From Orychophragmus violaceus (lineage: Eukaryota > Streptophyta > Magnoliopsida > Brassicales > Brassicaceae): a DNA stretch of 64,000 nt. Position 1 is the first letter of the stretch; each line of letters starts with the position of its first letter. Below are positions 14,995 through 29,578 of this stretch, one piece after another. The stretch is taken from the NCBI GenBank assembly GCA_030180135.1, contig CM058239.1, positions 116,883,999-116,947,998 on the forward strand. The letters are read 5' to 3'. The position numbers and the translations under genes were made by a program. The notes below the pieces were generated by a model. That model was not told the DNA's origin and did not search any database. It saw only the letters and a program-made list of their open reading frames with translations.

Positions 14995-16087
14995 ATGAGG
15001 GGTTTTGGTCGTGGTACTTTCGAAAAAACTCGACCCGATCCTTCCCGGGACATGAACACTTGGTTTTTCATGCACCGCGACTGTCCCACGGTGCATAGGA
15101 TCAGTCCACGATCGGTGTATCATATACCGTCATTTTTTTTCACCTGTTTCCTCCACCACACCTCCTTACTGTCCATATGAGGGGTTTTGGTCGTGGTACT
15201 TTCGAAAAAACTCGACCCGATTCTTCCCGGGCCATGAACACTTGGTTTTTCATGCACCGCGACTGTCCGACGGTGCATAGGATCAGTCCACGATCAGTTT
15301 ATCATATCCCGTCATTTTTTTTCACCCGTTTCCTCCACCACACCTCCTTACTGTCTATATGAGGGGTTTTGGTCGTGGTACTTTCGAAAAAACTCGACCC
15401 GATTCTTCCCGGGCCATGAACACTTGGTTTTTCATGCACCGCGACTGTCCCACGGTGCATAGGATCAGTCCACGATCAGTTTATGATATACGGTCATTTT
15501 TTTTTCACCCGTTTCCTCCACCACACCTCCTTACTGTCCATATGAGGGGTTTTGGTCGTGGTACTTTCGAAAAAACTCGACCCGATTCTTCCCGGGCCAT
15601 GAACACTTGGTTTTTCATGCACCGCGACTGTCCCACGGTGCATAGGATCAGTCCACGATCAGTTTATCCTATCCCGTCATTTTTTTCACCCGTTTCCTCC
15701 ACCACACCTCCTTACTGTCTATATGAGGGGTTTTGGTCGTGGTACTTTCGAAAAAACTCGACACGATCCTTCCTGGGACATGAACACTTGGTTTTTCATG
15801 CACCGCGACTGTCCCACGGTGCATAGGATCAGTCCACGATCAGTTTATCATATACCGTCATTTTTTTTCACCCGTTTCCTCCACCACACCTCCTTACTGT
15901 CCATATGAGGGGTTTTGGTCGTGGTACTTTCGAAAAAACTCGACCCGATTCTTCCTGGGCCATGAACACTTGGTTTTTCATGCACCGCGACTGTCCCACG
16001 GTGCATAGGATCAGTCCACGATCAGTTTAACCTATCCCGTCATTTTTTTTTCACCCGTTTCCTCCACCACACCTTCTTACTGTCTAT

Positions 16088-19000
16088 ATGAGGGGTTTTG
16101 GTCGTGGTACTTTCGAAAAAACTCGACACGATCCCTCCCGGGACATGAACACTTGGTTTTTCATGCACCGCGACTGTCCCACGGTGCATAGGATCAGTCC
16201 ACGATCAGTTTATGATATACCGTCATTTTTTTTCACCCGTTTCCTCCACCACACCTCCTTACTGTCCATATGAGGGGTTTTGGTCGTGGTACTTTCGAAA
16301 AATCTCGACCCGATTCTTCCCGGGACATGAATACTTGGTTTTTCATGCACCGCGACTGTCCCACGGTGCATAGTATCAGTCCACGATCAGTTTATGATAT
16401 ACCGTCATTTTGTTTTCACCCGTTTCCTCCACCACACCTCCTTACTGTTCGTATGAGGGGTTTTGGTCGTGGTACTTTCGAAAAAACTCGACCCGATTCT
16501 TCCCGGGCCATGAACACTTGGTTTTCCATGCACCGCGACTGTCCCACGGTGCATAGGATCAGTCCACGATCAGTTTATCATATCCCGTCATTTTTTTTTC
16601 ACCGTTTCCTCCACCACACTTCTTTACTGTCTATATGAGGGGTTTTGGTCGTGGTACTTTCGGAAAAACTCGACCCGATCCTTCCCGGGACATGAACACT
16701 TGGTTTTTCATGCACCGCGACTGTCCCACGGTGCATAGGATCAGTCCACGATCAGTTTATCATATCCCGTCATTTTTTTTTCACCCGTTTCCTCCACAAC
16801 ACCTCCTTACTGTCTATATGAGGGGTTTTGGTCGTGGTACTTTCGAAAAAACTCGACCCGATCCTTCCCGGGACATGAACACTTGGTTTTTCATGCACCT
16901 CGACTGTCCCACGGTGCCTATGATCAGTCCACGATCAGTTAATCATATACCGTCATTTTTTTTCACCCGTTTCCTCCACCACACCTCCTTACTGTCCATA
17001 TGAGGGGTTTTGGTCGTGGTACTTTCGAAAAAACTCGACCCGATTCTTCCCGGGCCATGAACACTTGGTTTTTCATGCACCGCGACTGTCCCACGGTGCA
17101 TAGGATCAGTCCACGATCAGTTTATCATATCCCGTCATTATTTTTTTCACCCGTTTCCTCCACCACACCTCCTTACTGTCTATATGAGGGGTTTTGGTCG
17201 TGGTACTTTCGAAAAAACTCGACCCGATCCTTCCCGGGACATGAACACTTGGTTTTTCATGCACCTCGACTGTCCCACGGTGCATATGATCAGTCCACGA
17301 TCAGTTTATCATATACCGTCATTTTTTCACCTGTTTCCTCCACCACACCTCCTTACTATCCATATGAGGGGTTTTGGTCGTGGCACTTTCGAAAAAACTC
17401 GACCCGATTCTTCCCGGGCCATGAACACTTGGTTTTTCATGCACCGCGACTGTCCCACGGTGCATAGGATCAGTCCACGATCAGTTTATCATATACCGTC
17501 ATTTTTTTTCACCCGTTTTCTCCACCACACCTCCTTACTGTCTATATGAGGGGTTTTGGTCGTGGTACTTTCGAAAAAACTCGACCCGATCCTTCCTGGG
17601 ACATGAACACTTGGTTTTTTATGCACCGCGACTGTCCCACGAGGCATAGGATCAGTCCACGATCGGTGTATCATATACCGTCATTTTTTTCACCTGTTTC
17701 CTCCACCACACCTCCTTACTGTCCATATTAGGGGTTTTGGTCGTGGTACTTTCGAAAAAACTTGACCCGATTCTTCCCGGGCCATGAACACTTGGTTTTT
17801 CATGCACCGCGACTGTCCGACGGTGCATAGGGATCAGTCCACGATCAGTTTATCATATCCCGTCATTTTTTTTTCACCCGTTTCCTCCACCACACCTCCT
17901 TACTGTCCATATGAGGGGTTTTGGTCGTGGTACTTTCGAAAAAATTGGACCCGATTATTCCCGGGCCATGAACACTTGGTTTTTCATGCACCGCGACTGT
18001 CCCACGGTGCATAGGATCAGTCCACGATCGGTTTATCATATCCCGTCATTTTTTTTCACCGTTTCCCCCACCACACTTCTTTACTGTCTATCTGAGGGGT
18101 TTTGGTCGTGGTACTTTCGGAAAAACTCGACCCGATTCTTCCCGGGCCATGAACACTTGGTTTTTCATGCACCGCGACTGTCCCACGGTGCATAGGATCA
18201 GTCCACGATCAGTTTATCATATCCCTCATTTTTTTTTCACCCGTTTCCTCCACCACACCTCCTTACTGTCCATATGAGGGGTTTTGGTCGTGGTACTTTC
18301 GAAAAAACTCGACACGATCCCTCCCGGGACATGAACACTTGGTTTTTCATGCACCGCGACTGTCCCACGGTGCATAGGATCAGTCCAAGATCAGTTTATC
18401 ATATACCGTCATTTTTTTTCACCCGTTTCCTCCACCACACCTCCTTACTGTCCATATGAGGGGTTTTGGTTGTGGTACTTTCGAAAAAACTCGACCCGAT
18501 TCTTCCTGGGCCATGAACACTTGGGTTTTCATGCACCGCGACTGTCCCACGGTGCATAGGATCAGTCCACGATCAGTTTAACCTATCCCGTCATTTCTTT
18601 TTCACCCGTTTCCTCCACCACACCTCCTTACTGTCTATATGAGGGGTTTTGGTCGTGGTACTTTCGAAAAAACTCGACACGATCCCTCCCGGGACATGAA
18701 CACTTGGTTTTTCATGCACCGCGACTGTCCCACGGTGCATAGGATCAGTCCACGATCAGTTTATGATATACCGTCATTTTTTTTTCACCCGTTTCCTCCA
18801 CCACACCTCCTTACTGTCCATATGAGGGGTTTTGGTCGTGGTACTTTCGAAAAAACTCGACCCGATTCTTCCCGGGCCATGAACACTTGGTTTTTCATGC
18901 ACCGCGACTGTCCCACGGTGCATAGGATCAGTCCACGATCAGTTTATCATATCCCGTCATTTTTTTTCACCGTTTCCTCCACCACACTTCTTTACTGTCT

Positions 19001-20277
19001 ATATGAGGGGTTTTGGTCGTGGTACTTTCGGAAAAACTCGACCCGATTCTTCCCGGGCCATGAACACTTGGTTTTTCATGCACCGCGACTGTCCCACGGT
19101 GCATAGGATCAGTCCACGATCGGTTTATCATATCCCGTCATTTTTTTTCACCGTTTCCTCCACCACACTTCTTTACTGTCTATATGAGGGGTTTTGGTCG
19201 TGGTACTTTCGGAAAAACTCGACCCGATTCTTCCCGGGCCATGAACACTTGGTTTTTCATGCACCGCGACTGTCCCACGGTGCATAGGATCAGTCCACGA
19301 TCAGTTTATCATATCCCTCATTTTTTTTTCACCCGTTTCCTCCACCACACCTCCTTACTGTCCATATGAGGGGTTTTGGTCGTGGTACTTTCGAAAAAAC
19401 TCGACACGATCCTTCCTGGGACATGAACACTTGGTTTTTCATGCACCGCGACTGTCCCACGGTGCATAGGATCAGTCCACGATCGGTTTATCATATACCG
19501 TAATTTTTTTTCACCTGTTTCCTCCACCACACCTCCTTACTGTCTATATGAGGGGTTTTGGTCGTGGTACTTTCGAAAAAACTCGACCCGATCCTTCCTG
19601 GGCCATGAACACTTGGTTTTTCATGCACCGCGACTGTCCCACGGTGCATAGGATCAGTCCACGATCAGTTTAACCTATCCCGTCATTTTTTTTTCACCCG
19701 TTTCCTCCACCACACCTCCTTACTGTCTATATGAGGGGTTTTGGTCGTGGTACTTTCGAAAAAACTCGACACGATCTCTCCCGGGACATGAACACTTGGT
19801 TTTTCATGCACCGCGACTGTCCCACGGTGCATAGGATCAGTCCACGATCAGTTTATGATATACCGTCATTTTTTTTTCACCCGTTTTCTCCACCACACCT
19901 CCTTACTGTCTATATGAGGGGTTTTGGTCGTGGTACTTTCGAAAAAACTCGACCCGATCCTTCCCGGGACATGAACACTTGGTTTTTTATGCACTGCGAC
20001 TGTCCCACGAGGCATAGGATCAGTCCACGATCGGTGTATCATATACCGTCATTTTTTTTCACCTGTTTCCTCCACCACACCTCCTTACTGTCCATATGAG
20101 GGGTTTTGGTCGTGGTACTTTCGAAAAAACTCGACCCGATTCTTCCCGGGCCATAAACACTTGGTTTTTCATGCACCGCGACTGTCCGACGGTGCATAGG
20201 GATCAGTCCATGATCGGTTTATCATATACCGTAATTTTTTTCACCCGTTTCCTCCACCACACCTCCTTACTGTCTAT
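16088..20277 (+). repeat. 23-monomer segment duplicated at long range (copy 1)
   Basis: Monomer order and private variants from 16088 to about 20277 recur at 32433 to about 36603, with an offset of 16.33-16.35 kb (for example 18639 to 34966, 19003 to 35330, 19184 to 35511, 19731 to 36058). The first part, 16088 to about 18460, recurs a third time at 29579 to about 31950 with an offset of 13491-13492. Markers are GAAAAATCTCGAC (16302 region), CCGATTATTCCCGGG (17950 region) and CACGATCTCTCCCGGG (19770 region). This is a segmental duplication inside the array, not simple neighbour-to-neighbour expansion. Confidence 0.75.
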
Positions 20278-21555
20278 ATGAGGGGTTTTGGTCGTGGTAC
20301 TTTCGAAAAAACTCGACCCGATCCTTCTCGGGACATGAACACTTGGTTTTTCATGCACCGCGACTGTCCCACGGTGCATAGGATCAGTCCACGATCAGTT
20401 TATGATATACCGTCATTTTTTTTTCACCCGTTTCCTCCACCACACCTCCTTACTGTCTAAATGAGGGGTTTTGGTCGTGGTACTTTCGAAAAAACTCGAC
20501 ACGATCCTTCCTGGGACATGAACACTTGGTTTTTCATGCACCGCGACTGTCCCACGGTGCATAGGATCAGTCCACAATCAGTTTATCATATACCGTCATT
20601 TTTTTTCACCCGTTTCCTCCACCACACCTCCTTACTGTCCATATGAGGGGTTTTGGTCGTGGTACTTTCGAAAAAACTCGACCCGATTCTTTCTGGGCCA
20701 TGAACACTTGGTTTTTCATGCACCGCGACTGTCCCACGGTGCATAGGATCAGTCCACGATCAGTTTAACCTATCCCGTCATTTTTTTTTCACCCGTTTCC
20801 TCCACCACACCTCCTTACTGTCTATATGAGGGGTTTTGGTCGTGGTACTTTCGAAAAAACTCGACACGATCTCTCCCGGGACATGAACACTTGGTTTTTC
20901 ATGCACCGCGACTGTCCCACGGTGCATAGGATCAGTCCACGATCAGTTTATGATATACCGTCATTTTTTTTTCACCCGTTTTCTCCACCACACCTCCTTA
21001 CTGTCTATATGAGGGGTTTTGGTCGTGGTACTTTCGAAAAAACTCGACCCGATCCTTCCCGGGACATGAACACTTGGTTTTTTATGCACCGCGACTGTCC
21101 CACGAGGCATAGGATCAGTCCACGATCGGTGTATCATATACCGTCATTTTTTTTCACCTGTTTCCTCCACCACACCTCCTTACTGTCCATATGAGGGGTT
21201 TTGGTCGTGGTACTTTCGAAAAAACTCGACCCGATTCTTCCCGGGCCATGAACACTTGGTTTTTCATGCACCGCGACTGTCCGACGGTGCATAGGGATCA
21301 GTCCACGATCGGTTTATCATATACCGTAATTTTTTTCACCCGTTTCCTCCACCACACCTCCTTACTGTCTATATGAGGGGTTTTGGTCGTGGTACTTTCG
21401 AAAAAACTCGACCCGATCCTTCTCGGGACATGAACACTTGGTTTTTCATGCACCGCGACTGTCCCACGGTGCATAGGATCAGTCCACGATCAGTTTATGA
21501 TATACCGTCATTTTTTTTTCACCCGTTTCCTCCACCACACCTCCTTACTGTCTAA
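19640..21555 (+). repeat. Local HOR: 6-monomer duplication, 1095 bp
   Basis: Monomers starting at 19731, 20096 and 20278 recur at 20826, 21191 and 21373, each with an offset of 1095 bp. Both copies carry the rare CACGATCTCTCCCGGG variant and the extra G in GCATAGGGATCAG. The outer limits are approximate because the flanking monomers (around 19550 and 20643; 20461 and 21556) already differ. Confidence 0.75.
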
Positions 21556-22830
21556 ATGAGGGGTTTTGGTCGTGGTACTTTCGAAAAAACTCGACCCGAT
21601 CCTTCCCGGGACATGAACACTTGGTTTTTCATGCACCGCGACTGTCCGACGGTGCATAGGATCAGTCCACGATCAGTTTATCATATCCCGTCATTTTTTT
21701 TCACCCGTTTCCTCCACCACACCTCCTTACTGTCTATATGAGGGGTTTTGGTCGTGGTACTTTCGAAAAAACTCGACCAGATCCTTCCCGAGACATGAAC
21801 ACTTGGTTTTTCATGCACCGCGACTGTCCCACGGTGCATAGGATCAGTCCACGATCAGTTTATGATATACGGTCATTTTTTTTTTCACCTGTTTCCTCCA
21901 CCACACCTCCTTACTGTCCATATGAGGGGTTTTGGTCGTGGTACTTTCGAAAAAACTCGACCCGATTCTTCCCGGGCCATGAACACTTGGTTTTTCATGC
22001 ACCGCGACTGTCCCACGGTGCATAGGATCAGTCCACGATCAGTTTATCCTATCCCGTCATTTTTTTCACCCGTTTCCTCCACCACACCTCCTTACTGTCT
22101 ATATGAGGGGTTTTGGTCGTGGTACTTTCGAAAAAACTCGACACGATCCTTCCTGGGACATGAACACTTGGTTTTTCATGCACCGCGACTGTCCCACGGT
22201 GCATAGGATCAGTCCACGATCAGTTTATCATATACCGTCATTTTTTTTCACCCGTTTCCTCCACCACACCTCCTTACTGTCCATATGAGGGGTTTTGGTC
22301 GTGGTACTTTGAAAAAACTCGACCCGATTCTTCCTGGGCCATGAACACTTGGTTTTTCATGCACCGCGACTGTCCCACGGTGCATAGGATCAGTCCACGA
22401 TCAGTTTAACCTATCCCGTCATTTTTTTTCACCCGTTTCCTCCACCACACCTCCTTACTGTCTATATGAGGGGTTTTGGTCGTGGTACTTTCGAAAAAAC
22501 TCGACACGATCCCTCCCGGGACATGAACACTTGGTTTTTCATGCACCGCGACTGTCCCACGGTGCATAGGATCAGTCCACGATCAGTTTATGATATACCG
22601 TCATTTTTTTTTCACCCGTTTCCTCCACCACACCTCCTTACTGTCCATATGAGGGGTTTTGGTCATGGTACTTTCGAAAAAACTCGACCCGATTCTTCCC
22701 GGGCCATGAACACTTGGTTTTTCATGCACCGCGACTGTCCCACGGTGCATAGGATCAGTCCACGATCAGTTTATCATATCCCGTCATTTTTTTTTCACCG
22801 TTTCCTCCACCACACTTCTTTACTGTCTAT

Positions 22831-25800
22831 ATGAGGGGTTTTGGTCGTGGTACTTTCGGAAAAACTCGACCCGATCCTTCCCGGGACATGAACACTTGGT
22901 TTTTCATGCACCGCGACTGTCCCACGGTGCATAGGATCAGTCCACGATCAGTTTATCATATCCCGTCATTTTTTTTTCACCGTTTCCTCCACCACACCTC
23001 CTTACTGTCTATATGAGGGGTTTTGTACGTGGTACTTTCGAAAAAACTCGACCCGACCCTTCCCGGGACATGAACACTTGGTTTTTCATGCACCTCGACT
23101 GTCCCACGGTGCCTATGATCAGTCCACGATCAGTTAATCATATACCGTCATTTTTTTTCACCCGTTTCCTCCACCACACCTCCTTACTGTCCATATGAGG
23201 GGTTTTGGTCGTGGTACTTTCGAAAAAACTCGACCCGATTCTTCCCGGGCCATGAACACTTGGTTTTTCAAGCACCGCGACTGTCCCACGGTGCATAGGA
23301 TCAGTCCACGATCAGTTTATCATATACCGTCATTTTTTTTCACCCGTTTTCTCCACCACACCTCCTTACTGTCTATATGAGGGGTTTTGGTCGTGGTACT
23401 TTCGAAAAAACTCGGCCCGATCCTTCCCGGGACATGAACACTTGGTTTTTTATGCACCGCGACTGTCCCACGAGGCATAGGATCAGTCCACGATCGGTGT
23501 ATCATATACCGTCATTTTTTTCACCTGTTTCCTCCACCACACCTCCTTACTGTCCATATGAGGGGTTTTGGTCGTGGTACTTTCGAAAAAACTTGACCCG
23601 ATTCTTCCCGGGCCATGAACACTTGGTTTTTCATGCACCGCGACTGTCCCACGGTGCATAGGATCAGTCCACGATCAGTTTATCATATCCCGTCATTATT
23701 TTTTTCACCTGTTTCCTCCACCACACCTCCTTACTGTCCATATGAGGGGTTTTGGTCGTGGTACTTTCGAAAAAACTCGACCCGATTCTTCTCGGGCCAT
23801 GAACACTTGGTTTTTCATGCACCGCGACTGTCCCACGGTGCATAGGATCAGTCCACGATCAGTTTATCATATCCCGTCATTATTTTTTTCACCTGTTTCC
23901 TCCACCACACCTCCTTACTGTCCATATGAGGGGTTTTGGTCGTGGTACTTTCGAAAAAACTCGACCCGATTCTTCCCGGGCCATGAACACTTGGTTTTTC
24001 ATGCACCGCGACTGTCCCACGGTGCATAGGATAAGTCCACGATCAGTTTATCATATCCTGTCATTTTTTTTTCACCCGTTTCCTCCACCACACCTCCTTA
24101 CTGTCTATATGAGGGGTTTTGGTCGTGGTACTTTCGAAAAAACTCGACCCGATTCTTCCCGGGCCATGAACACTTGGTTTTTCATGCACCGCGACTGTCC
24201 CACGGTGCATAGGATCAGTCCACGATCGGTTTATCATATCCCATCATTTTTTTTCACCGTTTCCTCCCCCACACTTCTTTACTGTCTATATGAGGGGTTT
24301 TGGTCGTGGTACTTTCGGAAAAACTCGACCCGATTCTTCCCGGGCCATGAACACTTGGTTTTTCATGCACCGCGACTGTCCCACGGTGCATAGGATCAGT
24401 CCACGATCAGTTTATCATATCCCTCATTTTTTTTTTCACCCGTTTCCTCCACCACACCTCCTTACTGTCCATATGAGGGGTTTTGGTCGTGGTACTTTCG
24501 AAAAAACTCGACACGATCCCTCCCGGGACATGAACACTTGGTTTTTCATGCATCGCGACTGTCCCACGGTGCATATGATCAGTCCACGATCAGTTTATCA
24601 TATACCGTCATTTTTTTTCACCCGTTTCCTCCACCACACCTCCTTACTGTCCATATGAGGGGTTTTGGTCGTGGTACTTTCGAAAAAACTCGACCCGATT
24701 CTTCCCGGGCCATGAACACTTGGTTTTTCATGCACCGCGACTGTCCCACGGTGCATAGGATCAGTCCACGATCAGTTTATCATATCCCGTCATTTTTTTT
24801 TCACCGTTTCCTCCACCACACTTCTTTACTGTCTATATGAGGGGTTTTGGTCGTGGTACTTTCGGAAAAACTCGACCCGATCCTTCCCGGGACATGAACA
24901 CTTGGTTTTTCATGCACCGCGACTGTCCCACGGTGCATAGGATCAGTCCACGATCAGTTTATGATATACCGTCATTTTTTTTTCACCCGTTTCCTCCACC
25001 ACACTTCTTTACTGTCTATATGAGGGGTTTTGGTCGTGGTACTTTCGGAAAAACTCGACCCGATCCTTCCCGGGCCATGAACACTTGGTTTTTCATGCAC
25101 CGCGACTGTCCCACGGTGCATAGGATCAGTCCACGATCAGTTTATCATATCCCGTCATTTTTTTTTCACCGTTTCCTCCACCACACTTCTTTACTGTCTA
25201 TATGAGGGGTTTTGGTCGTGGTACTTTCGGAAAAACTCGACCCGATCCTTCCCGGGACATGAACACTTGGTTTTTCATGCACCGCGACTGTCCCACGGTG
25301 CATAGGATCAGTCCACGATCAGTTTATCATATCCCGTCATTTTTTTTTCACCGTTTCCTCCACCACACCTCCTTACTGTCTATATGAGGGGTTTTGTACG
25401 TGGTACTTTCGAAAAAACTCGACCCGACCCTTCCCGGGACATGAACACTTGGTTTTTCATGCACCTCGACTGTCCCACGGTGCCTATGATCAGTCCACGA
25501 TCAGTTAATCATATACCGTCATTTTTTTTCACCCGTTTCCTCCACCACACCTCCTTACTGTCCATATGAGGGGTTTTGGTCGTGGTACTTTCGAAAAAAC
25601 TCGACCCGATTCTTCCCGGGCCATGAACACTTGGTTTTTCAAGCACCGCGACTGTCCCACGGTGCATAGGATCAGTCCACGATCAGTTTATCATATACCG
25701 TCATTTTTTTTCACCCGTTTTCTCCACCACACCTCCTTACTGTCTATATGAGGGGTTTTGGTCGTGGTACTTTCGAAAAAACTCGGCCCGATCCTTCCCG

Positions 25801-28800
25801 GGACATGAACACTTGGTTTTTTATGCACCGCGACTGTCCCACGAGGCATAGGATCAGTCCACGATCGGTGTATCATATACCGTCATTTTTTTCACCTGTT
25901 TCCTCCACCACACCTCCTTACTGTCCATATGAGGGGTTTTGGTCGTGGTACTTTCGAAAAAACTTGACCCGATTCTTCCCGGGCCATGAACACTTGGTTT
26001 TTCATGCACCGCGACTGTCCCACGGTGCATAGGATCAGTCCACGATCAGTTTATCATATCCCGTCATTATTTTTTTCACCTGTTTCCTCCACCACACCTC
26101 CTTACTGTCCATATGAGGGGTTTTGGTCGTGGTACTTTCGAAAAAACTCGACCCGATTCTTCTCGGGCCATGAACACTTGGTTTTTCATGCACCGCGACT
26201 GTCCCACGGTGCATAGGATCAGTCCACGATCAGTTTATCATATCCCGTCATTATTTTTTTCACCTGTTTCCTCCACCACACCTCCTTACTGTCCATATGA
26301 GGGGTTTTGGTCGTGGTACTTTCGAAAAAACTCGACCCGATTCTTCCCGGGCCATGAACACTTGGTTTTTCATGCACCGCGACTGTCCCACGGTGCATAG
26401 GATAAGTCCACGATCAGTTTATCATATCCTGTCATTTTTTTTTCACCCGTTTCCTCCACCACACCTCCTTACTGTCTATATGAGGGGTTTTGGTCGTGGT
26501 ACTTTCGAAAAAACTCGACCCGATTCTTCCCGGGCCATGAACACTTGGTTTTTCATGCACCGCGACTGTCCCACGGTGCATAGGATCAGTCCACGATCGG
26601 TTTATCATATCCCATCATTTTTTTTCACCGTTTCCTCCCCCACACTTCTTTACTGTCTATATGAGGGGTTTTGGTCGTGGTACTTTCGGAAAAACTCGAC
26701 CCGATTCTTCCCGGGCCATGAACACTTGGTTTTTCATGCACCGCGACTGTCCCACGGTGCATAGGATCAGTCCACGATCAGTTTATCATATCCCTCATTT
26801 TTTTTTTCACCCGTTTCCTCCACCACACCTCCTTACTGTCCATATGAGGGGTTTTGGTCGTGGTACTTTCGAAAAAACTCGACACGATCCCTCCCGGGAC
26901 ATGAACACTTGGTTTTTCATGCATCGCGACTGTCCCACGGTGCATATGATCAGTCCACGATCAGTTTATCATATACCGTCATTTTTTTTCACCCGTTTCC
27001 TCCACCACACCTCCTTACTGTCCATATGAGGGGTTTTGGTCGTGGTACTTTCGAAAAAACTCGACCCGATTCTTCCCGGGCCATGAACACTTGGTTTTTC
27101 ATGCACCGCGACTGTCCCACGGTGCATAGGATCAGTCCACGATCAGTTTATCATATCCCGTCATTTTTTTTTCACCGTTTCCTCCACCACACTTCTTTAC
27201 TGTCTATATGAGGGGTTTTGGTCGTGGTACTTTCGGAAAAACTCGACCCGATCCTTCCCGGGACATGAACACTTGGTTTTTCATGCACCGCGACTGTCCC
27301 ACGGTGCATAGGATCAGTCCACGATCAGTTTATGATATACCGTCATTTTTTTTTCACCCGTTTCCTCCACCACACCTCCTTACTGTCCATATGAGGGGTT
27401 TTGGTCGTGGTACTTTCGAAAAAACTCGACCCGATTCTTCCCGGGCCATGAACACTTGGTTTTTCATGCACCGCGACTGTCCCACGGTGCATAGGATCAG
27501 TCCACGATCAGTTTATCATATCCCATCATTTTTTTTTCACCGTTTCCTCCACCACACTTCTTTACTGTCTATATGAGGGGTTTTGGTCGTGGTACTTTCG
27601 GAAAAACTCGACCCGATCCTTCCCGGGACATGAACACTTGGTTTTTCATGCACCGCGACTGTCCCACGGTGCATAGGATCAGTCCACGATCAGTTTATCA
27701 TATCCCGTCATTTTTTTTTCACCGTTTCCTCCACCACACCTCCTTACTGTCTATATGAGGGGTTTTGTACGTGGTATTTTCGAAAAAACTCGACCCGACC
27801 CTTCCCGGGACATGAACACTTGGTTTTTCATGCACCTCGACTGTCCCACGGTGCCTATGATCAGTCCACGATCAGTTAATCATATACCGTCATTTTTTTC
27901 ACCCGTTTCCTCCACCACACCTCCTTACTGTCCATATGAGGGGTTTTGGTCGTGGTACTTTCGAAAAAACTCGACCCGATTCTTCCCGGGCCATGAACAC
28001 TTGGTTTTTCATGCACCGCGACTGTCCCACGGTGCATAGGATCAGTCCACGATCAGTTTATCATATACCGTCATTTTTTTTCACCCGTTTTCTCCACCAC
28101 ACCTCCTTACTGTCTATATGAGGGGTTTTGGTCATGGTACTTTCGAAAAAACTCGACCCGATCCTTCCCGGGACATGAACACTTGGTTTTTTATGCACCG
28201 CGACTGTCCCACGAGGCATAGGATCAGTCCACGATCGGTGTATCATATACCGTCATTTTTTTCACCTGTTTCCTCCACCACACCTCCTTACTGTCCATAT
28301 GAGGGGTTTTGGTCGTGGTACTTTCGAAAAAACTTGACCCGATTCTTCCCGGGCCATGAACACTTGGTTTTTCATGCACCGCGACTGTCCCACGGTGCAT
28401 AGGATCAGTCCACGATCAGTTTATCATATCCCGTCATTATTTTTTTCACCTGTTTCCTCCACCACACCTCCTTACTGTCCATATGAGGGGTTTTGGTCGT
28501 GGTACTTTCGAAAAAACTCGACCCGATTCTTCTCGGGCCATGAACACTTGGTTTTTCATGCACCGCGACTGTCCCACGGTGCATAGGATCAGTCCACGAT
28601 CAGTTTATCATATCCCGTCATTATTTTTTTCACCTGTTTCCTCCACCACACCTCCTTACTGTCCATATGAGGGGTTTTGGTCGTGGTACTTTCGAAAAAA
28701 CTCGACCCGATTCTTCCCGGGCCATGAACACTTGGTTTTTCATGCACCGCGACTGTCCCACGGTGCATAGGATCAGTCCACGATCAGTTTATCATATCCT

Positions 28801-29400
28801 GTCATTTTTTTTTCACCCGTTTCCTCCACCACACCTCCTTACTGTCTATATGAGGGGTTTTGGTCGTGGTACTTTCGAAAAAACTCGACCCGATTCTTCC
28901 CGGGCCATGAACACTTGGTTTTTCATGCACCGCGACTGTCCCACGGTGCATAGGATCAGTCCACGATCGGTTTATCATATCCCATCATTTTTTTTCACCG
29001 TTTCCTCCCCCACACTTCTTTACTGTCTATATGAGGGGTTTTGGTCGTGGTACTTTCGGAAAAACTCGACCCGATTCTTCCCGGGCCATGAACACTTGGT
29101 TTTTCATGCACCGCGACTGTCCCACGGTGCATAGGATCAGTCCACGATCAGTTTATCATATCCCTCATTTTTTTTTTCACCCGTTTCCTCCACCACACCT
29201 CCTTACTGTCCATATGAGGGGTTTTGGTCGTGGTACTTTCGAAAAAACTCGACACGATCCCTCCCGGGACATGAACACTTGGTTTTTCATGCATCGCGAC
29301 TGTCCCACGGTGCATATGATCAGTCCACGATCAGTTTATCATATACCGTCATTTTTTTTCACCCGTTTCCTCCACCACACCTCCTTACTGTCCATATGAG
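22831..29400 (+). repeat. Local HOR: 13-monomer unit, 2371 bp, about 3 copies
   Basis: Units start at 22831, 25202 and 27573, with exact 2371-bp spacing. All three carry GTTTTGTACGTGG (near 23021, 25392 and 27763), CTCGACCCGACCCTTCC and the T-tract variant CATTATTTTTTTCACC (near 23694, 26065 and 28435). Copies 1 and 2 also share TTCAAGCACCG (near 23268 and 25639) and GGATAAGTCC (near 24029 and 26400), which copy 3 lacks, so copies 1 and 2 are the youngest pair. Copy 3 is followed to about 29400. Confidence 0.85.
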
Positions 29401-29578
29401 GGGTTTTGGTCGTGGTACTTTCGAAAAAACTCGACCCGATTCTTCCTGGGCCATGAACACTTGGTTTTTCATGCACCGCGACTGTCCCACGGTGCATAGG
29501 ATCAGTCCACGATCAGTTTAACCTATCCCGTCATTTTTTTTTCACCCGTTTCCTCCACCACACCTTCTTACTGTCTAT